Below, in pieces: positions 11,950 through 19,036 of a stretch of 63,713 bases of DNA. Under the pieces are notes generated by a model. The model was given only the letters and a program-made list of their open reading frames with translations. It searched no databases and was not told the origin of the DNA. Source of the DNA: Sciscionella sediminilitoris (GTDB lineage Bacteria; Actinomycetota; Actinomycetes; Mycobacteriales; Pseudonocardiaceae); contig NZ_JALM01000079.1 in NCBI RefSeq assembly GCF_000737195.2, positions 1-63,713 of the forward strand, read 5' to 3'. Made by a program: the position numbers and the translations under genes. Each line of letters begins with the position of its first letter. The first letter of the stretch is position 1.

Positions 11950-12879
11950 ATGGCGGAGAATCTGCTCGACGGCCGGCTGAAGCTGCGGCATCTCGTCCTG
12001 GCGACCACGGTCGCCGAGCACGGCAGCGTGGTGACCGCCGCGGAGCACCTGCACATCACCCAGCCCGTGGTCACCCGCGGCATCCGGGAACTCGAGGAAC
12101 TGCTCGGGGTGAGCCTGTTCGAGCGCACCGCGCGCGGGATGAGCCCGACCGAGCACGGCACGGCCTTCCTCGAACACGCGGACGCCATCCTCGGTGAGGT
12201 GCGCCGCGCGGGCAAACACCTCAGTGAACTCTCCGCGGGCGCGACCGGAACGGTCACCGTCGGCACCCATCTCGCCGGGTCCAATGTGCTGCTGCCGCGC
12301 GCCATCGCCCGGCTCAAACGCGCCCACCCCGGGATCACCGTGATCGTCCAGGAGGGTTCCCCGGAACTGCTGCGCACCGAACTGCTCTCCGGTGAGCTGG
12401 ATCTGACCGTCGGCAGGCTGTCCTCGGTCGAGGCGGACCGCACCGTGCGCAGGGCCCTCTACCGCGAACCGATCCGGCTCGTGGCCCGCGCCGGGCATCC
12501 GGTGACGAAATCGGCCACCCCGCCACCGCTCGCGGAACTGCTGCACTATCCGTGGAGGGTGCCGATCGCGCAGACCACCCTGCGCCACGAACTCGAGACC
12601 GCGCTGGCCAGGCACGGCCTTCCGCTGCCCGCAGACCGGATCGAGTGCACCTCGATCCTGACCATGCGGTCCCTGCTGCTGGAAACCGATGTGCTCGCCG
12701 CGCTTCCCGAACTCGTCGCGCGCGGGGAGGAGCAGCTGAGCCTGCTGGGCACCGAACTGGAGACCACGCGCACCGTCGGGGTCACCCTGGCGGACAGCAC
12801 CCCGCCGAGCCCCACCGCGCGCAAACTGCTCGGCGAACTGGACGCGGTCGGTTCGGCCATCCGCGCGGAACTCGCCTAG
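11950..12879 (+). CDS. LysR-family transcriptional regulator of the 3-hydroxyanthranilate operon
   Basis: The 309-residue protein has an N-terminal winged helix-turn-helix ('AEHLHITQPVVTRGIRELEE', then 'LGVSLFERTARGMSPTEHG') followed by a periplasmic-binding-like effector domain starting near residue 95 ('TGTVTVGTHLAGSNVLL'). It resembles the GbpR/PcaQ branch, which controls aromatic or sugar-acid catabolism. It is divergent from the nbaE-type gene, with palindromes between, so it most likely activates that operon in response to a pathway intermediate (inference). The functional counterpart in the pseudomonad nba cluster, NbaR, is also LysR-type. Confidence 0.87.
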   Translation: MAENLLDGRLKLRHLVLATTVAEHGSVVTAAEHLHITQPVVTRGIRELEELLGVSLFERTARGMSPTEHGTAFLEHADAILGEVRRAGKHLSELSAGATGTVTVGTHLAGSNVLLPRAIARLKRAHPGITVIVQEGSPELLRTELLSGELDLTVGRLSSVEADRTVRRALYREPIRLVARAGHPVTKSATPPPLAELLHYPWRVPIAQTTLRHELETALARHGLPLPADRIECTSILTMRSLLLETDVLAALPELVARGEEQLSLLGTELETTRTVGVTLADSTPPSPTARKLLGELDAVGSAIRAELA

Positions 12880-12892
12880 CCGGTTTCGCTGC

Positions 12893-13828
12893 TCAGCTTC
12901 CCCGGAACACCCGGCGATACGCCCCCGGGGTGGTGCCCGTCTGATCACGGAACCGGCGGCGCAGATTGACCGCCGAGGTGAGCCCCACCCGGCGCGCGAT
13001 CGCCTCCACGGACAGATCCGTGTTCTCCAACAGGTTCCTGGCCTCGGCGATCCGGCGGGAAAGCAGCCAGGCACCCGGACTCGTGCCGAGTTGTTCGGCG
13101 AACCGCCGGGCCAGAGTGCGGGACGAGACACCGAGCCATGCGGCGAAGTCCTCCACCGAAAGCGCGGTGCTGAGCCGGGTTTCCGCCCATTCGAGCAGGC
13201 CATCCAGGGCGTCCCCGGGCGGAGTGGGCGGCGCGTACTGCACCTGGCCGCCGTCCCGGCGCGGTGGCAGCACCATGTGCCTGGCGAGCAGGGCGGCATG
13301 CGCCGCACCGTGGTCTTCCCGGACCAGGTGCAGGCACAGGTCGAGGCCCGCACCCGCACCCGCGCTCGTGGCGACATCGCCGTGATCCACGTAGAGCGCG
13401 TCCGGTTCCACCCGCACCTCGGGGAAATCCCGGCGCAGTCGCTCGGCGTGCGCCCAATGCATGGTGGCCGAGCGACCGTCCAGCAATCCGGTCTGCGCCA
13501 GGGCGAACACCCCGGAACAGATCGTCACCAGTCGTACCCCGCGCTCGTGCGCCCGCAACAGCGCCCGGCGCACCCGGGCCGAAATCGGCGTCTCCACCGG
13601 CATCCAGCCCGGGATGAGCACGGTGTCCGCGCTGCGGAACGCGGAAAGGCCTCGGGTCACGGAGATCTCGTAGCCCGCCGAGGTCGGCACCGGCCCGGGC
13701 GATTCGGTGCACACCGCGAATTCGTAGTGCTGTGGCACACCGGCGCGCCGGGTACCGAAGACCTCGGCGGCACAGCCCAGTTCGAAGGTCGACTGTACCG
13801 GCCGCACCAGGGCCACCACACGATGCAT
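12893..13828 (-). CDS. GlxA-type AraC-family regulator with DJ-1/PfpI domain
   Basis: The 311-residue regulator starts MHRVVALVRPVQSTFEL. Residues 1-190 form a DJ-1/PfpI-like domain with the 'TICSGVFALAQTGLLDGR' elbow around a Cys. Residues 205-311 hold two AraC helix-turn-helix motifs ('VEDFAAWLGVSSRTLARRF', 'SVEAIARRVGLTSAVNLRRRF'). GlxA-type proteins sense small metabolites and often control catabolism or stress genes. The open frame extends upstream, but the ATG at 13828 gives the standard family length. It is divergent from the small cupin gene, which is its likely target. Confidence 0.88.
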   Translation of the reverse strand: MHRVVALVRPVQSTFELGCAAEVFGTRRAGVPQHYEFAVCTESPGPVPTSAGYEISVTRGLSAFRSADTVLIPGWMPVETPISARVRRALLRAHERGVRLVTICSGVFALAQTGLLDGRSATMHWAHAERLRRDFPEVRVEPDALYVDHGDVATSAGAGAGLDLCLHLVREDHGAAHAALLARHMVLPPRRDGGQVQYAPPTPPGDALDGLLEWAETRLSTALSVEDFAAWLGVSSRTLARRFAEQLGTSPGAWLLSRRIAEARNLLENTDLSVEAIARRVGLTSAVNLRRRFRDQTGTTPGAYRRVFRGS

Positions 13829-13890
13829 GGCAGAAAGATACCCTAGGATGTCTTTTCTGACACTGTCCATTCGGCCCGCCACCCGGCAGC

Positions 13891-14235
13891 GTGGCGAGCA
13901 TGCGATCCGAAATCCTCGCCCAGCAGGGCTACACCTTCGTTTCCGTCGCCGAATCCCCGATCCGCGAACTCTTCCCCGGGATCCGGTTGCGTCCACTGTG
14001 GACAGGATCCTCCGGCGCACAGGCCAATGTGCTGGAGATGGATCCGGGAAGCTCCTGGCCGCACCGCGATGTCCACGAACCCGGTCCGGAGGAGGTCTTC
14101 GTGGTCGAGGGCACGTTCAACGACGGCGCGCGCGATTATCCGGCGGGCACCTTCCTGCACGCTCCGGCCGGTTCCTGGCACGTGCCGGCGAGCAGCACCG
14201 GCTGCACCCTGTTCGTCTTCTATCCGGAGGGTTGA
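13891..14235 (+). CDS. Small cupin (ChrR-like) protein
   Basis: The 111-114-residue single cupin barrel has the metal-binding pattern 'SSWPHRDVHEPGPEEVFVVEG' and a C-terminal 'LHAPAGSWHVP', resembling the anti-sigma/ChrR cupin type. No catalytic function can be assigned. The start is uncertain: GTG at 13891 or ATG at 13900; neither has a convincing ribosome site. It is divergent from the GlxA-type regulator with only about 60 bp between, so it is probably controlled by it. Confidence 0.75.
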   Translation: MASMRSEILAQQGYTFVSVAESPIRELFPGIRLRPLWTGSSGAQANVLEMDPGSSWPHRDVHEPGPEEVFVVEGTFNDGARDYPAGTFLHAPAGSWHVPASSTGCTLFVFYPEG

Positions 14236-14366
14236 GTTACCCCGCCGGTGCCCGGATCGCCAAGTTGTGCCGATCGCAGTCCCGGATTATGACCTTTTGC
14301 CCTGTACGGGGAATCCGCCGGTGGGTAATGGTCACGGGTGAGGCCGACCGAGGCGAGGGAGGGGTC

Positions 14367-14747
14367 ATGCGCGAGCTGCCCTGGGAGGAGTGTCTCCGGC
14401 TGTTGCGCAAAGCCACCATCGGCAGGCTGGTGTTCACCAAGGACGCGCTCCCGGCCATTCGGCCGGTCGAGTTCCTGGTGCAGGACGAGGACATCCTGGT
14501 GCGCACCACGGCGGACGGGGCGCTCGGCAGGCTCGCGGACACGGTCGTCGCCTTCGAGGCCGACAGCATCGACGAGGCGCGCCGGAGCGGATGGAGTGTG
14601 GTCGCGGTCGGCATGGCGCGGCGCATCGAGGACGCCGAGGAGCAGCGCGCGCTCTCCTGCCGGTTGCGGGCCGCGGGGGCGCGGGATCTGTTCATCCGGA
14701 TCCCGGTGCAGATCATCACCGGCCGCTATCTGGAGGAACACGGCTGA
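14367..14747 (+). CDS. Pyridoxamine 5'-phosphate oxidase-like FMN-binding split-barrel protein
   Basis: The 126-residue protein starts MRELPWEECLRLL, preceded by GGGAGGGG at good spacing. The segments 'GRLVFTKDALPAIRPVEFLV' and 'ALGRLADTVVAFEADSID' are those of short actinobacterial PPOX-like flavin- or F420-binding proteins that commonly sit near DosR-type hypoxia sensors. It is convergent with the DosS-like kinase, which ends 7 bp away. The substrate is unknown. The 131 bp before the gene contain no convincing 20-bp DosR palindrome. Confidence 0.82.
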   Translation: MRELPWEECLRLLRKATIGRLVFTKDALPAIRPVEFLVQDEDILVRTTADGALGRLADTVVAFEADSIDEARRSGWSVVAVGMARRIEDAEEQRALSCRLRAAGARDLFIRIPVQIITGRYLEEHG

Positions 14748-14753
14748 CCCGGT

Positions 14754-16508
14754 TCACGGCAGCGGTGCCCACCACACCAGCCGGGTGCCGCCACCGGCGA
14801 TCCGCTCCACGGTGCAGTCCCCACCGGCCTGGGCCGCCCGCTCGGCGAGATTGTGCAGTCCGCTGCGCCCGACCCGGTCCGGCAGCCCGATCCCGTTGTC
14901 GGTGACCTCCAGGATCAGGTGATCGTCGAGCGAGACGGTGATCGTCAGCTCGGTCGCCCGTGCGTGGCGGACCACATTGCTGATCGCCTCGCGCAGCACC
15001 GCTTCGGCGTCCTCGGCGAGCGCGGCCGGGACGAGCTCGAGCGGCCCGGAGATGCGCCGGATCACCCGCAGCGTGCCCTCCCCCGTCAGTTCGGCGATGA
15101 CCCGTTGCAGCCGGTCCCGCAGCCCGCCGGTCACGGTGCCCGCGTGCAGGTCGAAGATCGCCAGCCGGATGTCCTGCACGGTGTCGTGCAGTTCCCCGAT
15201 GTGCTCGGCGAGCCGGTCGGCGATCGCGGGTGAACGCACCCGGCTGTGTGTGCCCTGCATCGCCAGCCCGATCCCGAACAGCCGCTGGATGACCTGGTCG
15301 TGCAGATCGCGGGCGATCCGGTCCCGATCGGCGAGCACATCGAGCTGGCGGCGCGCGCTCTGCGCCTCGGCACGTTGCATGGCGAGCGCGGCCTGATCGG
15401 CGAACGAGGACACCATCTGCACCTGTTGCTCGGTGAAGGCGCTCGCAGCCGGGCGGCGAATCACCAGCAGCACCCCGGATATTGTCTCGCCGGCGTGCAT
15501 CGGGACGGCGAGCGCCGGACCGAACTCGAAACCGGACCCTTCGGCGATGTCGAAGGCGAGCCGGTCGACGGCGCGCGGTTTACGACTGGTGAACACCTGC
15601 CCGGTGGTGGATTCCGTGACCGGGATCGTCCGCCCCTTCAGGTCCGCGAGGCCTTCCCCGGCACAGACCGTGACGGACAGTTCGGTGCGCTCCTCCGGCG
15701 GCAGCCGATCGTCCTCGGGCAGCGCGATCAGCGCGTAGTCGGCATCGCTGAGCTCGATGGCGCGGTCCACGATCAGCTGCAGCGCCTCGGGTGCCTCGGC
15801 CCCGGCCAGCAGCTCCGCGGAGATCTCGCTGCTGGCCTCCAGCCACCGCTCGTGCCTGCGCACCTCCCCGAACAACCGCGCGTTGTCGATCGCGGTCGCC
15901 GCCGAGGCCGCCAGTGCCCGCACCACCACCTCGTCGTCCTTGGTGAAGGCCGCGCCGCCGCGTTTGTCGGTCAGATACAACCGGCCGAACACCTCGCCCC
16001 TGGCCAGGACCGGCATGCCGAGGAAACTGGACATCACCGGGTGGTGTGGCGGAAAGCCCACCGAACCCGGGTGCTCGGCGATCTCGGTCAGCCGTAACGG
16101 TTCTCCCTCGTGTAACAGTGCGCCGAGCACCCCGTGGCCGCGTGGCAGCCTGCCGATCCGCTCGGCGGTCCCGGCCTCGATGCCCTCGAAGTAGAACTTC
16201 TCCAGCTCCCCGGTGTCCCCGAGGACCCCGAGCGCGCCGTAATCGGCCTCGACGAGTTGCATGGCCGCGCGCACCAGGGCACGCAGTGTGGTCTCCAGGT
16301 CGAGTCCGGACGAGACCGAGAGAATCGCCTCGAGCAAGGCGTCCATCCGGTCCTGGACACCCACGATCTCTTCGATACGGTCCTGGACCTCGGTCAACAG
16401 CTCGCGCAACCGCGGCTGGGGAAACGCTCCGCCCAGCCGTGTCGAGGTCGCCTCCCCGATCACGGGCTCGCCGCCGTCCGGACCCGCGGCGGTGTTCATG
16501 CCACCCAC
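14754..16508 (-). CDS. DosS/DevS-like GAF-domain sensor histidine kinase
   Basis: A protein of 581-584 residues with two tandem GAF domains (about 60-205 and 220-375), a HisKA_3 dimerisation box ('RDRIARDLHDQVIQRLFGIG', with the phospho-accepting His) and a HATPase domain ('VVRHARA', 'DNGIGLPDRVG', 'GLHNLAERA'). GAF-A has the 'SVGFPPHHPVM' segment that in mycobacterial DosS/DosT carries the proximal haem ligand, so a haem-based O2/NO/CO or redox sensor is likely. It starts at GTG 16508, or at ATG 16499. No NarL-type response regulator is encoded in this window, so its partner is elsewhere. Confidence 0.88.
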   Translation of the reverse strand: MGGMNTAAGPDGGEPVIGEATSTRLGGAFPQPRLRELLTEVQDRIEEIVGVQDRMDALLEAILSVSSGLDLETTLRALVRAAMQLVEADYGALGVLGDTGELEKFYFEGIEAGTAERIGRLPRGHGVLGALLHEGEPLRLTEIAEHPGSVGFPPHHPVMSSFLGMPVLARGEVFGRLYLTDKRGGAAFTKDDEVVVRALAASAATAIDNARLFGEVRRHERWLEASSEISAELLAGAEAPEALQLIVDRAIELSDADYALIALPEDDRLPPEERTELSVTVCAGEGLADLKGRTIPVTESTTGQVFTSRKPRAVDRLAFDIAEGSGFEFGPALAVPMHAGETISGVLLVIRRPAASAFTEQQVQMVSSFADQAALAMQRAEAQSARRQLDVLADRDRIARDLHDQVIQRLFGIGLAMQGTHSRVRSPAIADRLAEHIGELHDTVQDIRLAIFDLHAGTVTGGLRDRLQRVIAELTGEGTLRVIRRISGPLELVPAALAEDAEAVLREAISNVVRHARATELTITVSLDDHLILEVTDNGIGLPDRVGRSGLHNLAERAAQAGGDCTVERIAGGGTRLVWWAPLP

Positions 16509-16623
16509 TGTGGCACATCACGTACCGGTCCACCGCCTGCGCATTCCGCTCGTACGCACGAACTATCCCCCGAGATGGCGACTCGGCACCCGCGTGCGCA
16601 CCGATTCGGCCGGGGATTTCCGG

Positions 16624-17985
16624 TCACACACGGTTTCGGATACGCGACCGCGCGACCGTTCCGCCGCCGGTCTCCTCGAGCGAGCGCTGCGAGGTTTCCT
16701 CGGCCCAGGCGAGGCAGGCGAGGAAACCGAGGAAGGTGATCCCCGCGCCGATGAACAGCGTGGCCGAGGCGCCGAGCCCGGTCAGCGAGAGCGGTACGAG
16801 GAAGGTGCCGACCGCGGCCCCGAACCTGGTGAGCGCCACCGCCATGCCGACAGCGGCCGCGCGGATCCGGGTCGGGAACAGTTCGTTGGGGTAGCCCCAT
16901 TCCAGGATTCCGGGCCCACCGGAGAACAGCGCGTAGAGGCAGAAGAACCCGATGGTCAGCAACGGCGATGCGGACGGGAAAAGACCGAGTGCCACCAGGG
17001 GCAGCACCATGAGCGCGAACGAGAAGATGATCGTGCGCCGCCGCCCGACGGTTTCCAGCAGCCGCATCGCGGGCAGGCAGCCGAGCGCGAACACCAGATT
17101 GATCAGTGCGGTGCCGAGGTTCGAGGCATTGCCCTCGTCCATGCCGAACGAGCCGAGCAGCCGGGGCCCGAAGGTCAGCAGGGCGAAAAGCGGAATGATC
17201 GCGCAGGTGAAGAAGACGACCACGAACATGGTGCGGCGCCGGTAGATCCCGCGGAACAGTTCCCCGATCCGGCCGCGTTCGGTCTCGCCCGCCCCGATGT
17301 TCTCCAGCTCGGCGAGGTCCACCCTGGTCTGCAGCGCGCGCTCGATCACCTGGCGCGCCTCGGAGATCCGGCCCGCTCCGGCGAGCCAGCGCGGGGATTC
17401 CGGGGTGCTCAGCCGCATCAGGAACACGATGATCGCGAGCACCGCGGAACTGCCGAGCATCCAGCGCCAGCCCGCCTCCCCGAACATCTCGGTGAGCAGA
17501 TAACCGACGAAATAGGCGAGCGCGGTCCCGATATACCAGATGATGATGACCGCGGTGAACATCCGGCCGCGGTGTTTTTTCGGCAGCCATTCGGAGAGCA
17601 GGGTTGTCGCGATCGGATAATCCGCGGCTATCGCCACCCCGATCACGAATCGGAGCACGATGAGTTGCCAGGAGGAGGTGACGAAAACCGAGAGCACCGA
17701 GGCGGCGATCAGCACGAGCAGATCGAGGGTGTACATGGGTTTGCGCCCGACCCGGTCGGTGATCGGGCCGAAGACGAGTCCGCCGAAGAACATGCCGACC
17801 AGTGCCGCGATCCCGGCCACGGCCACGCTCGTCGCGCTCAGCCGCAGTTCCGTTGTGGCCCCGGCGAGCGCGACCCCGACGATACCCAGCAGATATCCGT
17901 CGAGCAGCGGTCCGCCACAGCAGCCGACGACCAGTTTTCGGTGGAACCCGGTAATGGGCGCGTTGTCCACGGCCGTGAAACTCAT
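16624..17985 (-). CDS. MFS transporter, sugar-porter-like
   Basis: The 453-residue, 12-helix major facilitator carries sugar-porter/aromatic-acid porter signatures: 'GPITDRVGRKPMYTLDLL' in loop 2-3, 'PESPRWLAGAGRISEARQ' after helix 6, and 'ILEWGYPNELFPTRIRAAAVG' in the second half. It probably imports an organic solute by proton symport; the substrate is not clear. It is on the same strand as the LysR and arylsulfatase genes but has its own 132-bp upstream region, so uptake of a sulfatase-related substrate is only an inference. Confidence 0.85.
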   Translation of the reverse strand: MSFTAVDNAPITGFHRKLVVGCCGGPLLDGYLLGIVGVALAGATTELRLSATSVAVAGIAALVGMFFGGLVFGPITDRVGRKPMYTLDLLVLIAASVLSVFVTSSWQLIVLRFVIGVAIAADYPIATTLLSEWLPKKHRGRMFTAVIIIWYIGTALAYFVGYLLTEMFGEAGWRWMLGSSAVLAIIVFLMRLSTPESPRWLAGAGRISEARQVIERALQTRVDLAELENIGAGETERGRIGELFRGIYRRRTMFVVVFFTCAIIPLFALLTFGPRLLGSFGMDEGNASNLGTALINLVFALGCLPAMRLLETVGRRRTIIFSFALMVLPLVALGLFPSASPLLTIGFFCLYALFSGGPGILEWGYPNELFPTRIRAAAVGMAVALTRFGAAVGTFLVPLSLTGLGASATLFIGAGITFLGFLACLAWAEETSQRSLEETGGGTVARSRIRNRV

Positions 17986-18053
17986 GGTGACTCCTCACGA
18001 TCGGTTTCCGGTCCGAAATGGTCGGCGAATCAACAATTCAGTCGATGCTCGCA

Positions 18054-18069
18054 CCGAATTTAACTTCGG
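18054..18069. promoter_or_regulatory. Inverted repeat in the MFS promoter region
   Basis: CCGAA-TTTAAC-TTCGG, a perfect 5-bp-arm palindrome in the AT-rich 132-bp gap between the LysR stop and the MFS start. It fits a regulator site for the LysR product or a weak stem-loop for the LysR transcript. The gap is notably lower in GC than its surroundings, consistent with a promoter. Confidence 0.35.
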
Positions 18070-18117
18070 GTCAACAAATGTGCGATACCTGATTTCTAGG
18101 CGGTCGATAGAAGACCG

Positions 18118-19014
18118 CTATCTCCCCTGCTTCCGCCCGTTCCCGGTCCGGTCGACCAGCCGCACGAACTGTTCGGCGGACGGGGAAAGCGGGCCGGAGC
18201 GCCAGAACAACCGGCCCCGGCGCACCACCCGTGGGCGCAGTGGAAGCACCACCGCCCCGCTGCGGGTCGCGTCATCGGCCATGGATTTGGGCAGCAGGCT
18301 CACTCCGGCCCCGGCGACCACCAGTGGCACGATCATCGCCTGGTGCGCGGTCTCGATCGCCACCCGGGGTGGATTGGCGCAGCCGCCGAGCACATCCTCG
18401 ATGATTTCCCGGGTCGCGGTGCCCACCGGAGTGGCGATGAAATCCATCGTGGCCAGTTCGGTGAGCCCGATCCGGGTTCCGGCGCGTTCGGCGAATGCGG
18501 GCGGGAGCACCGCGCGGATTTCCCTTCCGGGCAGCAGCGTACTGCGCATTTCCGGGAGTTCGGTCGCCGAATCCACCATGCCGAGCTCGCATTCCCCGCT
18601 GCGCACGCTGGCGCTGACCTCCCTGCCGAGCTCGGGATCGAGCACGTGCACCGCGACATTCGGGTAGCTGGCGAGGTATTCGCCGAGCAGGGCGGCCAGC
18701 GGGTCCACGGCGAGCGTGGTCTGCGCGACGATGTCCAGCTGCCCGCCGGTCAGGCCGAGCACCTCGCGCACCGAATCGGTCGCCGTGGCCAGATCGCGCA
18801 TCACCTGGCGCGCCGGTTCGACGAGCGCCCTGCCCGCCGGGGTCAGCGCGATCCCGTTCGGCAGGCGGTGGAACAACTTCCCGCCGAGCCGGTGTTCCAG
18901 TGCGCTCATCGCGTGTGAGAGCGAGGGCTGCGCGACGTGCAGTGCCTGCGCGGCGGCGGTATAGCTGCCGTGCTCGGCGATGGCGAGGAAATACTCGAGT
19001 TCCCGACGCTCCAC
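18118..19014 (-). CDS. LysR-family transcriptional regulator
   Basis: The 298-residue protein has the N-terminal winged helix ('MERRELEYFLAIAEHGSYTA', 'LHVAQPSLSHAMSALEHRLG', 'KLFHRLPNGIALTPAGRAL') and an effector-binding domain from about residue 90. It lies 22 bp downstream of the arylsulfatase on the same strand, so it is probably in the same transcript, and it precedes the MFS gene. The likely job is control of sulfatase and transporter expression. The inducer is unknown. Confidence 0.85.
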   Translation of the reverse strand: MERRELEYFLAIAEHGSYTAAAQALHVAQPSLSHAMSALEHRLGGKLFHRLPNGIALTPAGRALVEPARQVMRDLATATDSVREVLGLTGGQLDIVAQTTLAVDPLAALLGEYLASYPNVAVHVLDPELGREVSASVRSGECELGMVDSATELPEMRSTLLPGREIRAVLPPAFAERAGTRIGLTELATMDFIATPVGTATREIIEDVLGGCANPPRVAIETAHQAMIVPLVVAGAGVSLLPKSMADDATRSGAVVLPLRPRVVRRGRLFWRSGPLSPSAEQFVRLVDRTGNGRKQGR

Positions 19015-19036
19015 AGTGGACTACCGGTTCCGGCGT

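Noticed and set aside
14236-14366. A DosR-type palindrome before the PPOX-like gene
   Set aside because: Fragments such as AGTCCC occur, but no 20-bp dyad of the expected form could be found.
16261-18063. A 600-codon plus-strand open frame over the kinase and MFS genes
   Set aside because: It is antisense to two well-recognised genes and of low complexity, rich in Glu, Gly, Arg and His, as expected from shadow translation.
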